Both the position numbers and the translations under genes were made by a program. This document shows, piece by piece, positions 1-8,160 of a DNA stretch of 64,000 bases. The notes beneath the pieces are model-generated. The model was not told the DNA's origin. It made no database searches and worked only from the letters and a program-made list of their open reading frames with translations. Source of the stretch: Halobacillus litoralis (GTDB lineage: Bacteria; Bacillota; Bacilli; Bacillales; Halobacillaceae); the NCBI RefSeq assembly GCF_020524085.2, contig NZ_CP129016.1:3342001-3406000 (forward strand), read 5' to 3'. Numbering within the stretch: the stretch's first letter is position 1; every line of letters starts with the position of its first letter.

Positions 1-37
1 CACTGGATGCGCCTGTAATGAGTACGGTTTGTTTCAT
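1..37 (-). CDS. Short-chain dehydrogenase/reductase, N-terminal fragment
   Basis: Only the first 12 codons lie in the window; the gene runs off the left edge. They read MKQTVLITGASS, the start of the Rossmann TGxxxGxG cofactor loop that opens nearly all SDR oxidoreductases. A strong GGGGGAG ribosome binding site precedes the ATG at 35-37. It is divergent from yfkAB, so 38-244 holds promoters for both directions. The substrate cannot be told. Confidence 0.75.
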   Translation of the reverse strand, partial: MKQTVLITGASS

Positions 38-244
38 AATCTGACTCCCCCTTGTGCTAATCGTTACCCCATATCATTCGCTGTCACACCCTTATTCTCC
101 TCTTTCCCGGAAACCTAAACAGCTCCGTACAGGCAGATCACGGTATTATTCCGATACATAATGTATGGTTTTAGGCATATTAATGATAGAATGGTAAAGG
201 TTATCGACCGAATAAATTTGAATAGAAAGGAAGTTTCATATTTT

Positions 245-1369
245 ATGAGTACGAACATGAAGCTTCAGGCGCTTATCCCATCTTATGACCCGTGGGAAGC
301 GTATATGGACGTGGAAGAACACGGAAAAATGACGTTATCGAATATTGAATTTACGACGACGACGCTCTGCAACATGCGTTGTGAGCACTGTGCGGTCGGA
401 TATACGCTCGGAGCAAAGGATCCCGAGGCTCTGCCGATGGACCTGCTCAGGAAGCGTCTCGATGAAATCCCTCACCTCAGGACGCTGAGCATCACGGGCG
501 GAGAACCGATGATGTCTAAGAAATCAGTAGAAAATTATGTGGTTCCTCTGCTGAAATACGCCCATGAACGCGGAGTGCGGACACAAATCAACTCGAACTT
601 GACGCTTCCTTATGAGCGTTACATCCCGATCATTCCTTATTTGGACGTTTTACATATTTCCCACAACTGGGGAACGATCGAAGAATTTATCCATACTGGG
701 TTTGCCCGTATGGAACGAAAACCCTCCGAAGAAAACCGTAAGAAATTCTTTGATCGTATGGTGGAAAATTCGCAGCGGCTTTCTGAAGAAGGCGTGATGG
801 TTTCAGCAGAAACGATGCTCAACCGTCGTACGTTCCCTTACCTTGAATCCATCCATGATCATGTCAAAGAAATGAAGTGTGCGCGCCACGAGATTCACCC
901 GATGTATCCCGTGGATTTTGCCAGCAGCTTAGAGACGTTGAGCCTGGAACAAATGCGGGAAGGCATCAACCGGCTTCTTGACCATCGGGATGACAACATG
1001 TGGATGTTGTTTGGAACACTGCCGTACTATCCATGCAGTTCTTCCCCAGACGATCTCGATATGCTGAAGCGCCTGTACAGCGAAAAAAATGTGACGGTAA
1101 GAAACGATCCGGACGGGCGCTCCCGCCTGAACGTGAACATCTTCTCAGGTGATATTATCGTGACAGACTTCGGCGACGAGCCCGGCCTCGGAAACATTCA
1201 AGACACGAAACTTGGCGATGCCTATGAAAACTGGCTGTCTACCAAAACGGCGCAGAGTCTCAACTGCCACTGCCCTGCTGTGAAGTGCCTCGGTCCGAAT
1301 GTGCTTGTGAAGAACACGTACTATGAAGGGGTCGATTTCCAAAAACGGAAAACGAACATTACGTTATAA
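245..1369 (+). CDS. yfkAB: Radical SAM/CxCxxxxC motif protein YfkAB
   Basis: Radical SAM enzyme of the YfkAB family, whose reaction is unknown. The 374-residue product has the 4Fe-4S/SAM motif CxxxCxxC at C42, C46 and C49, the glycine-rich SAM loop (SITGGEP), and the family-defining C-terminal CxCxxxxC (C341, C343, C348), a probable second metal or cluster site. The frame stays open upstream to 161, but the ATG at 245 is chosen because AGAAAGGAAG lies just before it and the length then matches the Bacillus subtilis protein of about 373 residues. In many Bacillus genomes older annotation splits it into yfkA and yfkB; here it is one intact gene. A small gene follows 18 bp downstream, probably co-transcribed. 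Confidence 0.9.
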   Translation: MSTNMKLQALIPSYDPWEAYMDVEEHGKMTLSNIEFTTTTLCNMRCEHCAVGYTLGAKDPEALPMDLLRKRLDEIPHLRTLSITGGEPMMSKKSVENYVVPLLKYAHERGVRTQINSNLTLPYERYIPIIPYLDVLHISHNWGTIEEFIHTGFARMERKPSEENRKKFFDRMVENSQRLSEEGVMVSAETMLNRRTFPYLESIHDHVKEMKCARHEIHPMYPVDFASSLETLSLEQMREGINRLLDHRDDNMWMLFGTLPYYPCSSSPDDLDMLKRLYSEKNVTVRNDPDGRSRLNVNIFSGDIIVTDFGDEPGLGNIQDTKLGDAYENWLSTKTAQSLNCHCPAVKCLGPNVLVKNTYYEGVDFQKRKTNITL

Positions 1370-1387
1370 AGTAGAAAGGAGACCGCC

Positions 1388-1969
1388 ATGCCGACCCTTA
1401 CTTTCGGAAACAAAACCATAGCTTATACGGTAGAGAGGCAAGACGTCTCTTTTATTAAGATCTACCTCGATGATTTGAATGGAGTAAAAGTGACCGTATC
1501 CCATCATAAAGAGGAAGCGAAAATCCAAGCTTTTGTTGAGAAGAAAGCGGACTGGATCCTGGAAAAATGGCAGCATACGCACGAAGATTTATACGCCGTT
1601 GATGCTCTTACTGCTTCCGAAAACGAAAAGATCGCTTACCTTGGCCGCTCCTATCGGCTGAAGATCGACCATCAGGATGAAGTCCGCTTCGCTTTTCAAA
1701 AAGGAACCTTCCTTTTTGCTTATCCTGAAAAATGGACAGAGGAAGAAGCGAACGAACACCTTCGATCAGAGGTGAACGATTGGCTATTCCGTAAGGCCAG
1801 TGAAAAATTTGCGACGCTGTCCGATTGGCAAATCCACGCAGAAGAAGACCAGTTGAAGCTTGGAATGAAAGAGGATGACCACGTTCATCTCAACTGGCGT
1901 CTGATCCAGAGGTCCAAACAGAAGATCCAAGAAACCATCGAAGATCTTATCCATGAAAAAACGTGTTAA
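1388..1969 (+). CDS. YgjP/M48-like metallopeptidase relative, C-terminally truncated
   Basis: The 193-residue product follows the YgjP-like (DUF45) metallohydrolase pattern: an N-terminal beta-rich part with an AFVEKKADWILEK helix, a YLGRSYRLKI strand, and the VHLNWRLI segment that normally precedes the zinc motif HELxHxxxxxHxxxFW. Here the frame stops two residues into that motif (IHEKTC then stop), so the HExxH zinc ligands and the terminal histidine are missing. A rho-independent terminator starts next to the stop codon, so no frameshifted remainder lies downstream. It is either a pseudogene or a protein that kept only the non-catalytic part. It probably shares a transcript with yfkAB. Confidence 0.6.
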   Translation: MPTLTFGNKTIAYTVERQDVSFIKIYLDDLNGVKVTVSHHKEEAKIQAFVEKKADWILEKWQHTHEDLYAVDALTASENEKIAYLGRSYRLKIDHQDEVRFAFQKGTFLFAYPEKWTEEEANEHLRSEVNDWLFRKASEKFATLSDWQIHAEEDQLKLGMKEDDHVHLNWRLIQRSKQKIQETIEDLIHEKTC

Positions 1970-1970
1970 C

Positions 1971-2011
1971 AAAAAATGCCCAACAGGCCAATACCTGTTG
2001 GGCATTTTTTT
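1971..2011. terminator. Bidirectional rho-independent terminator
   Basis: A-rich flank, 11-bp GC-rich stem TGCCCAACAGG/CCTGTTGGGCA, 6-nt loop and a T run. It serves the yfkAB unit on the plus strand and the convergent ZIP transporter on the minus strand. Confidence 0.9.
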
Positions 2012-2816
2012 ATATGAATAAGAGAAGGCTCAAGGCCATGACAGCCATACCGGCAACGACCCCATAAATCGATAAATGCGCTTCTCCATATCTTCTTGAT
2101 GCAGGAAGCAGTTCATCCAGGGAAATAAACACCATGATCCCTGCCACCCCTGCAAAGAGTATACCGAACATCATATCGTTCAAGAACGGCATCAACAATA
2201 GATAAGCTAAAATGGCACCGACCGGCTCAGATAAACCACTGAGGAAAGAGAGCTTGAACGCTTTTTTCTTATCTCCTGTCGCATAGTACACAGGCACAGA
2301 AACGGCAATCCCCTCTGGAATGTTATGAATCGCAATCGCTGCAGCAATGGCTAACCCCAAGGCCGGGTCATTGAGGGCTGCCGTAAACGTCGCGATCCCT
2401 TCAGGAAAGTTGTGAATGGCGATGGCTAAAGCTGTGAACGTTCCCATTTTCAATAAATCAGGATCTTTCACGGCTGTTTCCCGGTTCGCCATGTCTTCCA
2501 CTTTTTTCACTTCGTGAGGATTCCCTGACTTCGGTATGAATTTATCGATAAGTGCGATGACGAGCATTCCTCCGAAGAAGGCGCCGACCGTCGTCCACCG
2601 ACCTGCTTCATTCCCCATCGCATCGACGAGTGAATCCTGTGCTTTAAAAAAGATTTCCACCATAGATACATAGATCATAACCCCTGCCGAAAAACCGAGC
2701 GCAAGAGAAAGGAACTTCGTGTTCGTCGTCTTCGCAAAAAAAGCGATCAAACTCCCTACACCTGTGGCTAATCCGGCAAGCAAGGTAAGCCCGAATGCCA
2801 ATAACAAGTTTTCCAT
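2010..2816 (-). CDS. zupT: ZIP-family divalent metal transporter (ZupT-like)
   Basis: Integral membrane metal importer of the ZIP family (GufA/ZupT branch), expected to bring zinc and possibly iron or manganese into the cell. The 268-residue protein has about eight hydrophobic segments and the two signature metal-binding helices [10 protein letters not shown] and [11 protein letters not shown], the H-N-x-P-E-G core of ZIP transporters. A cytoplasmic loop lies between the third and fourth helices. It is a single gene between two terminators. An inverted repeat TTTTATG-N4-CATAAAA about 90 bp upstream of the start could be an operator, but it matches no Zur consensus known to me. Metal specificity cannot be read from sequence. 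Confidence 0.88.
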   Translation of the reverse strand: MENLLLAFGLTLLAGLATGVGSLIAFFAKTTNTKFLSLALGFSAGVMIYVSMVEIFFKAQDSLVDAMGNEAGRWTTVGAFFGGMLVIALIDKFIPKSGNPHEVKKVEDMANRETAVKDPDLLKMGTFTALAIAIHNFPEGIATFTAALNDPALGLAIAAAIAIHNIPEGIAVSVPVYYATGDKKKAFKLSFLSGLSEPVGAILAYLLLMPFLNDMMFGILFAGVAGIMVFISLDELLPASRRYGEAHLSIYGVVAGMAVMALSLLLFI

Positions 2817-2999
2817 TGTACCTCTCCTTCAGTTCGAACATTTTCAATAAGCCTATTGTATCGAAGGTTTTTCCTTAGAGCAACTTTTTTAGTTTCAGTT
2901 ATATTTTATGAGCCCATAAAATAAGTGCTACACATTATTCTCAACTTTTATATTCATATTTAGCGCCTTCCGTGCATAATCTATTCTTTTTTGCCCATA

Positions 3000-3029
3000 A
3001 AAAAACCACCCTCCGTTCAGGAAAGTGGT
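3000..3029 (-). terminator. Rho-independent terminator of the SIMPL gene
   Basis: Read on the minus strand: stem ACCAC/GTGGT extended by TCC/GGA pairing, followed by seven T residues, directly after the stop codon of the SIMPL-domain gene. Confidence 0.8.
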
Positions 3030-3032
3030 AAC

Positions 3033-3698
3033 TTACGGAAAATATTGAAATTGGGCTTCTACCCTGGCGACGGTTTCAAGCGTCCCCGGTTCAATTGGAG
3101 TGGCGGTCGCTCCGAGTACGTCAGCTTTTTGGAAGCTTTGCATGGGAACCGCGGGCGTGGTGCCTAATTCAATGATTTTGACTGGCGTTTGGTCCAAATT
3201 CAATCCCATTGTATTCGCGATGGTCTGCGCATTCGCTAACGCGTTCCCGAGGGCGATTTTTAACGCTGCCTGATAATTTTGATAGGGATCGCTCACTGTA
3301 AACGCAATACTTGAGATCCGGTTCGCCCCAGCGGCTACTGCTGTATCAATGACATAACCCGTTTGACTCACATCGTCAATCGTCACTTTCAGGGTATGGG
3401 TCACTTGATAGCCGCGGAACTCCTGCTTGCCATCCACATAATCATACTCAGGGAAGATGAAGTAGTCCGCTGTCTGAATATTTTCTTCCGCAATGCCGGC
3501 AGCCATTAACTGATTGCGGACGTTTTCCATCGTTTGGGCATTTTCCTGCTGTGCTTTTTCCAAGTTTTTGTCCTTTGTTACGACACCGATGTTTACATTG
3601 GCAACATCCGGCCGCACTTGAACTTTACCAACGCCATTAACTTTAAGAAGTCTTCTCTCTCCTTCTCTTCCGATCTGTCTCATACCAGGATAATACAT
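3033..3698 (-). CDS. SIMPL domain (DUF541/BP26) protein
   Basis: The 221-residue protein is almost entirely one SIMPL (DUF541) domain, known from BP26/OMP28-type surface or periplasmic oligomers and otherwise poorly defined. Typical features are the opening VNGVGKVQVRPDVANVNIGV, the TADYFIFPEYDY strand, the ANRISSIAFTVSD segment and a closing alternating strand (VARVEAQFQYFP). There is no signal peptide or transmembrane segment, so export is not evident, although family members usually are exported. The ATG at 3698 has an AGGAGG site. Monocistronic, with its own terminator, and divergent from the amine oxidase gene. Confidence 0.85.
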   Translation of the reverse strand: MYYPGMRQIGREGERRLLKVNGVGKVQVRPDVANVNIGVVTKDKNLEKAQQENAQTMENVRNQLMAAGIAEENIQTADYFIFPEYDYVDGKQEFRGYQVTHTLKVTIDDVSQTGYVIDTAVAAGANRISSIAFTVSDPYQNYQAALKIALGNALANAQTIANTMGLNLDQTPVKIIELGTTPAVPMQSFQKADVLGATATPIEPGTLETVARVEAQFQYFP

Positions 3699-3824
3699 CT
3701 CGCATCTCCTCCTTTTTTATTTAATGAATAAAGGCAATGGATTATGTCCTTTCTTCAGATAAGGATTTCTCCCTATACTTTTTTTTCCATTTTTTGAATA
3801 GATAGTAAAAGGGAGGTGGCGTCG

Positions 3825-5282
3825 ATGCATCGTGCCTATGAAGAAAGTGTGGAAGAATTTAAATCTTATATTCTCGAGGGGTTACGCAAATCCGGGCATA
3901 AAAAACGGATTCTGATTTTAGGTGCGGGTATGTCCGGCCTTGTCGCCGGATCTCTTTTAAAGAACGCCGGCCATGACGTCGTTATTTTGGAAGGGAACGA
4001 CCGAGTCGGCGGGAGGGTACATACCGTCCGGGAACCTTTTTCAAACGGAAACTACATAGACGTGGGTGCGATGAGAATTCCGAAAAATCACCAATACGTC
4101 CAAACGTATATTGATAAGTTCGGGCTGTCGACCAATACCTTTATTAACTCTAAACCCAATGACCTTTTGATGATCAATGGTCAACAGGTGTTCCGTTCGC
4201 AATATCAAAAAAATCCTGACCTTTTGCAATACCATCTCCTCCCACACGAACGGGGAAAAACCGCCAAGCAATTGTTTCTTGACGCCGTTCAGCCGTTCCT
4301 GGACCTTTACCGTAAAAGTTCAGATCAGGAAAAAAAGAAATTGGAGGATCAATTTTCTAATTTTTCGATGGGGGAATATTTGAGAAACAACCCTTACGGA
4401 CCTTCAATGTCCAATAACGCTGTCCGTTTGATCAAAGTTGTACTCGGCATTGAAGGTTTTCCTGAGTTTTCTTTTCTCGATATTTTAATTGACATCACGT
4501 TCCCCATCTTTAATGGCGATACAGAATTTATAGAAATTCAAGGTGGAAATGACCGGCTTCCCCATGCTTTTCTTCCCGATTTGATCGATAATATTTATTT
4601 TGAACAAAAAGTGACGAAGATCGTCCACAACCTTGACCGCGTGACCGTTCATACCGAAGACCAGCGCTTTTCAAAACCATCCTGTTGGAGTGGTGATTTT
4701 CTGCTGACGACCATTCCTTTCAGTGCTTTTCAATTCATTGATGTCTTCCCCCATGGCTGTTTATCACAAAAGAAATGGCAGGCTATCCGGGAGGTCATTA
4801 ACGTACCTGCTGTGAAGATCGGCATCGAGTTTAACACCCGTTTTTGGGAAAGGTATCCGGTCGGCAACCTCATTTCCGATTTGCCGCTCCGCTTTGCTTA
4901 TCAAGCCAGCCATCATCAGGGCATGTCTGGGCCCGGCATTCTCCTGGCCAGTTACACATGGGGGCAGAACGCTCTTCTTTTCAACAGCCTCAGTCAAAAA
5001 GAAGCGACGAAACAAGTCCTTGAGAATCTTGCTCGTGTTTATGGGAACGTCGTGTATGAAGAATACATGCAGAGCGTGGTTTACAATTGGAGCCAAAACC
5101 CGTTTTCCGCCGGGTGCTTCACCTTGTTCACTCCAGGGCAGAGCCGGGATATTGAAGAAGTGATGCCGCTTCCAGAAGGACGGATCCACTTTGCCGGAGA
5201 ACAAACGTCCTCCTACCACGGCTGGATTGAAGGAGCTGTAGAATCCGGCATTCGAGCCGCTAAAGAAATCAATAACCGGTGA
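3825..5282 (+). CDS. Flavin-containing monoamine/L-amino-acid oxidase family protein
   Basis: Predicted FAD-dependent amine oxidase producing an imine, hydrogen peroxide and, after hydrolysis, ammonia. The 485-residue protein has the dinucleotide-binding GxGxxG (LGAGMSGLVAG, about residues 34-44), followed by E and the GG-R motif (EGNDRVGGRVH), and the C-terminal FAD signature RIHFAGEQTS with GWIEGAVESG. The length suits the L-amino-acid oxidase/YobN branch. The ATG at 3825 is preferred over an upstream in-frame GTG because GGGAGGTGG lies correctly before it. No signal peptide. Substrate unknown. Confidence 0.85.
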   Translation: MHRAYEESVEEFKSYILEGLRKSGHKKRILILGAGMSGLVAGSLLKNAGHDVVILEGNDRVGGRVHTVREPFSNGNYIDVGAMRIPKNHQYVQTYIDKFGLSTNTFINSKPNDLLMINGQQVFRSQYQKNPDLLQYHLLPHERGKTAKQLFLDAVQPFLDLYRKSSDQEKKKLEDQFSNFSMGEYLRNNPYGPSMSNNAVRLIKVVLGIEGFPEFSFLDILIDITFPIFNGDTEFIEIQGGNDRLPHAFLPDLIDNIYFEQKVTKIVHNLDRVTVHTEDQRFSKPSCWSGDFLLTTIPFSAFQFIDVFPHGCLSQKKWQAIREVINVPAVKIGIEFNTRFWERYPVGNLISDLPLRFAYQASHHQGMSGPGILLASYTWGQNALLFNSLSQKEATKQVLENLARVYGNVVYEEYMQSVVYNWSQNPFSAGCFTLFTPGQSRDIEEVMPLPEGRIHFAGEQTSSYHGWIEGAVESGIRAAKEINNR

Positions 5283-5284
5283 TG

Positions 5285-5301
5285 GGGGTGCCAGGCACCC
5301 C
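5285..5301. repeat. Perfect short palindrome GGGGTGCC-A-GGCACCCC
   Basis: A 17-nt perfect palindrome three bases after the amine oxidase stop codon, followed about 20 bp later by a half copy (AGGTGCCGGAC). GGTGCCAGGCACC-type palindromes recur between genes in many Bacillaceae genomes, in my recollection. It has no T run, so it is not a standard terminator. Confidence 0.5.
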
Positions 5302-5353
5302 AAGTAACCTCCAAGGTGCCGGACTTACGGTTCATCCTTTCACATCCACCCAC

Positions 5354-5395
5354 AAAAAAATCCCCTACCACCATTTCATGTGGAAGGGGATTTTT
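5354..5395. terminator. Bidirectional rho-independent terminator
   Basis: Stem AAAAATCCCCT/AGGGGATTTTT with A and T tracts on both sides, placed between the convergent amine oxidase and serine protease genes. Confidence 0.85.
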
Positions 5396-5400
5396 CATTC

Positions 5401-6555
5401 TTATGATGCTTCTTCCGCTTCGGTACTCAGCTCTTCACCAGAGCCGCTCCAAATTTTGACGGATTGGTTCTCTTTTTTGACAGGATAAACGACTTTGTAT
5501 TTCTTCATCTGGACTTCGCCATCCACCGTTTCTTCGGCGGTGAGGAAAGCGGTGACTTCGACCTTATCTCCCTGCGGATCTGCAACAAGATTATCCACTT
5601 TCACACTGAGCGTATTGTTGTATCCGGAGCGAAAGTCCTCAAATGAAATATCTTCCTGCCAGCTGACACTGAGCAGAGAATAGGCCGTAACGAAATCGCC
5701 TTGATTGATGCTGTCATAAAAATACTGCACCATATAGCTCGCCTGCTCGGCATCCGTCCCAGTCACAGGTGAGTATACCTCCCCTGTGAGCTCCGGGAAT
5801 TCCGGAAGGGAGCGCATCGGAGATTCACTCCAGCGCTTCACCATCGGCAGCACATCGGCAACCGGAATGCTGAACCCGATCGATTCGTCATCCATTTTTG
5901 CCGAGTTGATGCCGATCACTTCACCGGTTTCCCTGTCAAGAAGGGGGCCGCCACTGTTTCCTGGTGAGATCGGTGCGGATATTTGGTATAAATTTTTATA
6001 ATGGAAAGGCTCGATGTCGAGGGTCCGTTCAAGCCCGCTGATTTCCCCGCGCGTGACGGTATTTTGCAACCCGAGCGGACTTCCGAGAGCCAGCACTTCA
6101 TCGAGAAGTTCTGCTGAATTTTCTTCTCTGATCGGCAGCGGCTCTTTCCCTTTCAAGCCGGGCACGCGTACGACGGCGACATCGATATCGCGGCTGAGGC
6201 CGATCACGTCGCCGGGCATTTTTTTCCCATCCGATGTAATGACATTGACACTCTCTGTATTCGCAACGACGTGCGCGTTCGTTATGATATCTCCTTGATC
6301 ATTGTACAAAAATCCTGACCCGACAGAACCATCTTCGAGCTCTAATTGCACAACTAACTTCTGTGATTCAAAAATGATCTCCTGCGTTTCTTTCGGTACT
6401 TCTCCCTCTTCGTCATCCTCAGCTGGGGGTTCATTTAAAACAGCCGAAACCGTTACGTCCTTTTGAACGGTATCCATCACGTAGAAAACGCCTGCGATCC
6501 CGCCCCCGAGTATCAGAAGAGTGGCGAGAAGGCTGATGATCCAAGAGCGCTTCAT
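5401..6555 (-). CDS. Membrane-anchored HtrA-like serine protease without PDZ domain
   Basis: Predicted surface serine protease of the S1C/trypsin-like type. The start MKRSW at 6555 has GGGGGATGGAAG upstream; a transmembrane anchor occupies about residues 4-26, then an acidic linker. The catalytic triad is visible: H95 in ITNAHVV, D125 in DIDVAVV, and S201 in PGNSGGPLL. The protease domain ends near residue 250. Instead of a PDZ domain there is an NTF2-like domain of about 110 residues (YMVQYFYDSINQGDFVTAYS), a fold often used for binding. The gene lies 11 bp after the frameshifted zinc-ribbon gene, so the two probably form an operon. The target is unknown. Confidence 0.85.
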   Translation of the reverse strand: MKRSWIISLLATLLILGGGIAGVFYVMDTVQKDVTVSAVLNEPPAEDDEEGEVPKETQEIIFESQKLVVQLELEDGSVGSGFLYNDQGDIITNAHVVANTESVNVITSDGKKMPGDVIGLSRDIDVAVVRVPGLKGKEPLPIREENSAELLDEVLALGSPLGLQNTVTRGEISGLERTLDIEPFHYKNLYQISAPISPGNSGGPLLDRETGEVIGINSAKMDDESIGFSIPVADVLPMVKRWSESPMRSLPEFPELTGEVYSPVTGTDAEQASYMVQYFYDSINQGDFVTAYSLLSVSWQEDISFEDFRSGYNNTLSVKVDNLVADPQGDKVEVTAFLTAEETVDGEVQMKKYKVVYPVKKENQSVKIWSGSGEELSTEAEEAS

Positions 6556-6566
6556 CTTCCATCCCC

Positions 6567-7720
6567 CTATTCTACGAGCCACTCCATCTCTGTCATCTCG
6601 ACGGAGTAATCTCCTTTTTCTAATTCATAATGTACTTTTTCAAAGGTACCCTGATCTCCTGGGTTCATATAGTTCGGGAAAACTTTCACAGATTCAGAGC
6701 GGACGACCTTCCCATCTTTATCGAGGATGTCATACTTCACTGTCACCGTACTGATAATCTGGGTCGCCACACTTTTCAGAGAACCCTCCACTTTAAAATC
6801 GCCGAACTCATCTTTTGTTATGGAAAGATCTTCGACTTCCAGTGCCTGGGTCTGGTTGCGCAGTTCATCCTGGGCAGCCTGCTGCATCGCATTTTCCAGC
6901 CTCTGCTGTTCCGCTTGTTCGAAGGCCGTTTTCTCCTGTTGGATCCGATCCTTCAACTGAATTAATTTTTCATCATTGGAAACATACTGCAACCCCCCTG
7001 GTCGATGATGGCAATCGCTTCGGCATAGCGCTTTTCCCCTGCTGCCGCTTCTGCTTTTTTCGTCGATTGGTTCACGATCTTTTCAAAAATTTTATCCCGG
7101 ACTTTGGAGGCCTCCTCCAAATTGAGGCCGGATAATGTGTTTAACTTTCCTGCCAGTTCATCCACATTCGTCACCTTGGAGAGCTCCTGATTGATTTCTT
7201 TCAATGTCAGTCTGGAATCCATTTCATTCATTTTCGGAATAAGGGTGACAAGCAGACGGCTGTCTTCCTGACGCAAAGACTCCTGGATGGCCGTGAGCTT
7301 CTCACTCGCTTTTTTCAATGAACCTTCTTCAATCCATTGGCCGACCGCTTCCAACTCCTTGTCCCAAGTCAATGCTTCCTGCACAGATCCGAGTTCCTGT
7401 TGAAGAGCCTCGATCTGTGGCCGGCGGTCAATAGCTCCGACGAGCAGCTTTTCCGCTTTCCGGTATTCTCCGGCAAGGGCTTCCTGCTCCGCTTCTTTTT
7501 TCATCGCGACCACTTCGGTATTCACATCTTTCTGATAGTCATAAACAAAATAAAGGGCTACCCCCATTACGACAAGCATGATGAAAGGCGTAATGATTGG
7601 CAACCACGATCGTTTAGCCGTGCTATTCTGTTCAGGTGTCCGCTTCAAGTTCTTACCGCATTGAGAACAAAAACGGGCACCGTCATCCATCACATGATTA
7701 CAATGAGGACATTCAGTCAT
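6567..7720 (-). pseudogene. Zinc-ribbon membrane protein with helical repeats and C-terminal beta domain, frameshifted
   Basis: Two overlapping frames make one protein. The first part (7720 to 6962, start at MTECPHC after AAAGGAGG) has a zinc ribbon CPHC-x10-CSQC, one transmembrane segment and an alpha-helical region (TPR-like or coiled coil). It ends in IIDQGGCSMF and stop, just past a run of six G (plus-strand C6 at 6993-6998). The second part (6992 to 6567) continues as LQYVSNDEKLIQLKDRIQQ, finishing the helix, then an Ig-like/FxLYD-type beta domain. Seven or four G would restore IIDQG(G)LQYVSN. The architecture resembles the YvbJ/TcaA group of zinc-ribbon surface proteins. It may be a sequencing error, a real null, or a slippery switch. 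Confidence 0.7.
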
Positions 7721-7919
7721 GGTCCCGTCCTCCTTTTCTATCACTTTCATAATTCTGGAATCTCTAAGAATCCTTATCTATTATAGCATGCCATACACTG
7801 GATGAGTAAACGACATAGGTCCCTTTTTTAAAAAAATTTCCGTAAGCAGGATAAGCGCACGGCCCGTTCTTATTTGTCCGCATAAAATGATATATCTTAA
7901 ACCCGAGAGGAGGGTCCTC

Positions 7920-8006
7920 ATGTCGAATCGCCCTAATGAAAATAAGCCGAGCAGAAAGCCCTCAAAACCGTGTTGCGGACGTAAACGCAAAGGAACGTCC
8001 CGCTGA
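7920..8006 (+). CDS. Candidate 28-residue basic small protein
   Basis: Short ORF ATG to TGA encoding 28 residues rich in Lys and Arg, with a vicinal cysteine pair (KPCCGRKRK) near the C-terminus. It has an excellent ribosome binding site (AGAGGAGGG, 5 nt before ATG) and a strong terminator 10 nt after the stop, which together suggest a real transcript. I recognise no family. The CC pair could bind metal and the basic tail nucleic acid; both are guesses. Confidence 0.5.
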   Translation: MSNRPNENKPSRKPSKPCCGRKRKGTSR

Positions 8007-8014
8007 AAATAACC

Positions 8015-8043
8015 GGAGCCGCAGGAAATGAGCGGCTCTTTTT
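8015..8043 (+). terminator. Rho-independent terminator after the 28-residue ORF
   Basis: Stem GAGCCGC/GCGGCTC with a 9-nt loop, followed by TTTTTC. Confidence 0.8.
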
Positions 8044-8069
8044 CAAAAAGGAGTCATTTGTCACAGGAA

Positions 8070-8086
8070 TGTAATCATTTTGTAGG
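8070..8086 (+). promoter_or_regulatory. WalR-like box upstream of the 3D-domain gene
   Basis: TGTAAT-N5-TGTAGG matches the WalR (YycF) consensus TGTWAH-N5-TGTWAH in the first half and in five of six positions of the second (G for A). It lies just upstream of the -35 region of a yocH-like gene, which is a known WalRK target in Bacillus subtilis. Confidence 0.5.
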
Positions 8087-8096
8087 CATTTTGTCT

Positions 8097-8125
8097 TTGT
8101 CTATCTTCCTAGTGGTTGTTACAAT
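8097..8125 (+). promoter_or_regulatory. SigA-type promoter of the 3D-domain gene
   Basis: TTGTCT (8097-8102), 17-bp spacer, TACAAT (8120-8125), ending about 35 bp before the start codon. Confidence 0.6.
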
Positions 8126-8160
8126 GAGCGCAGTGAAACATTGAAAGGGGACATCCACAT

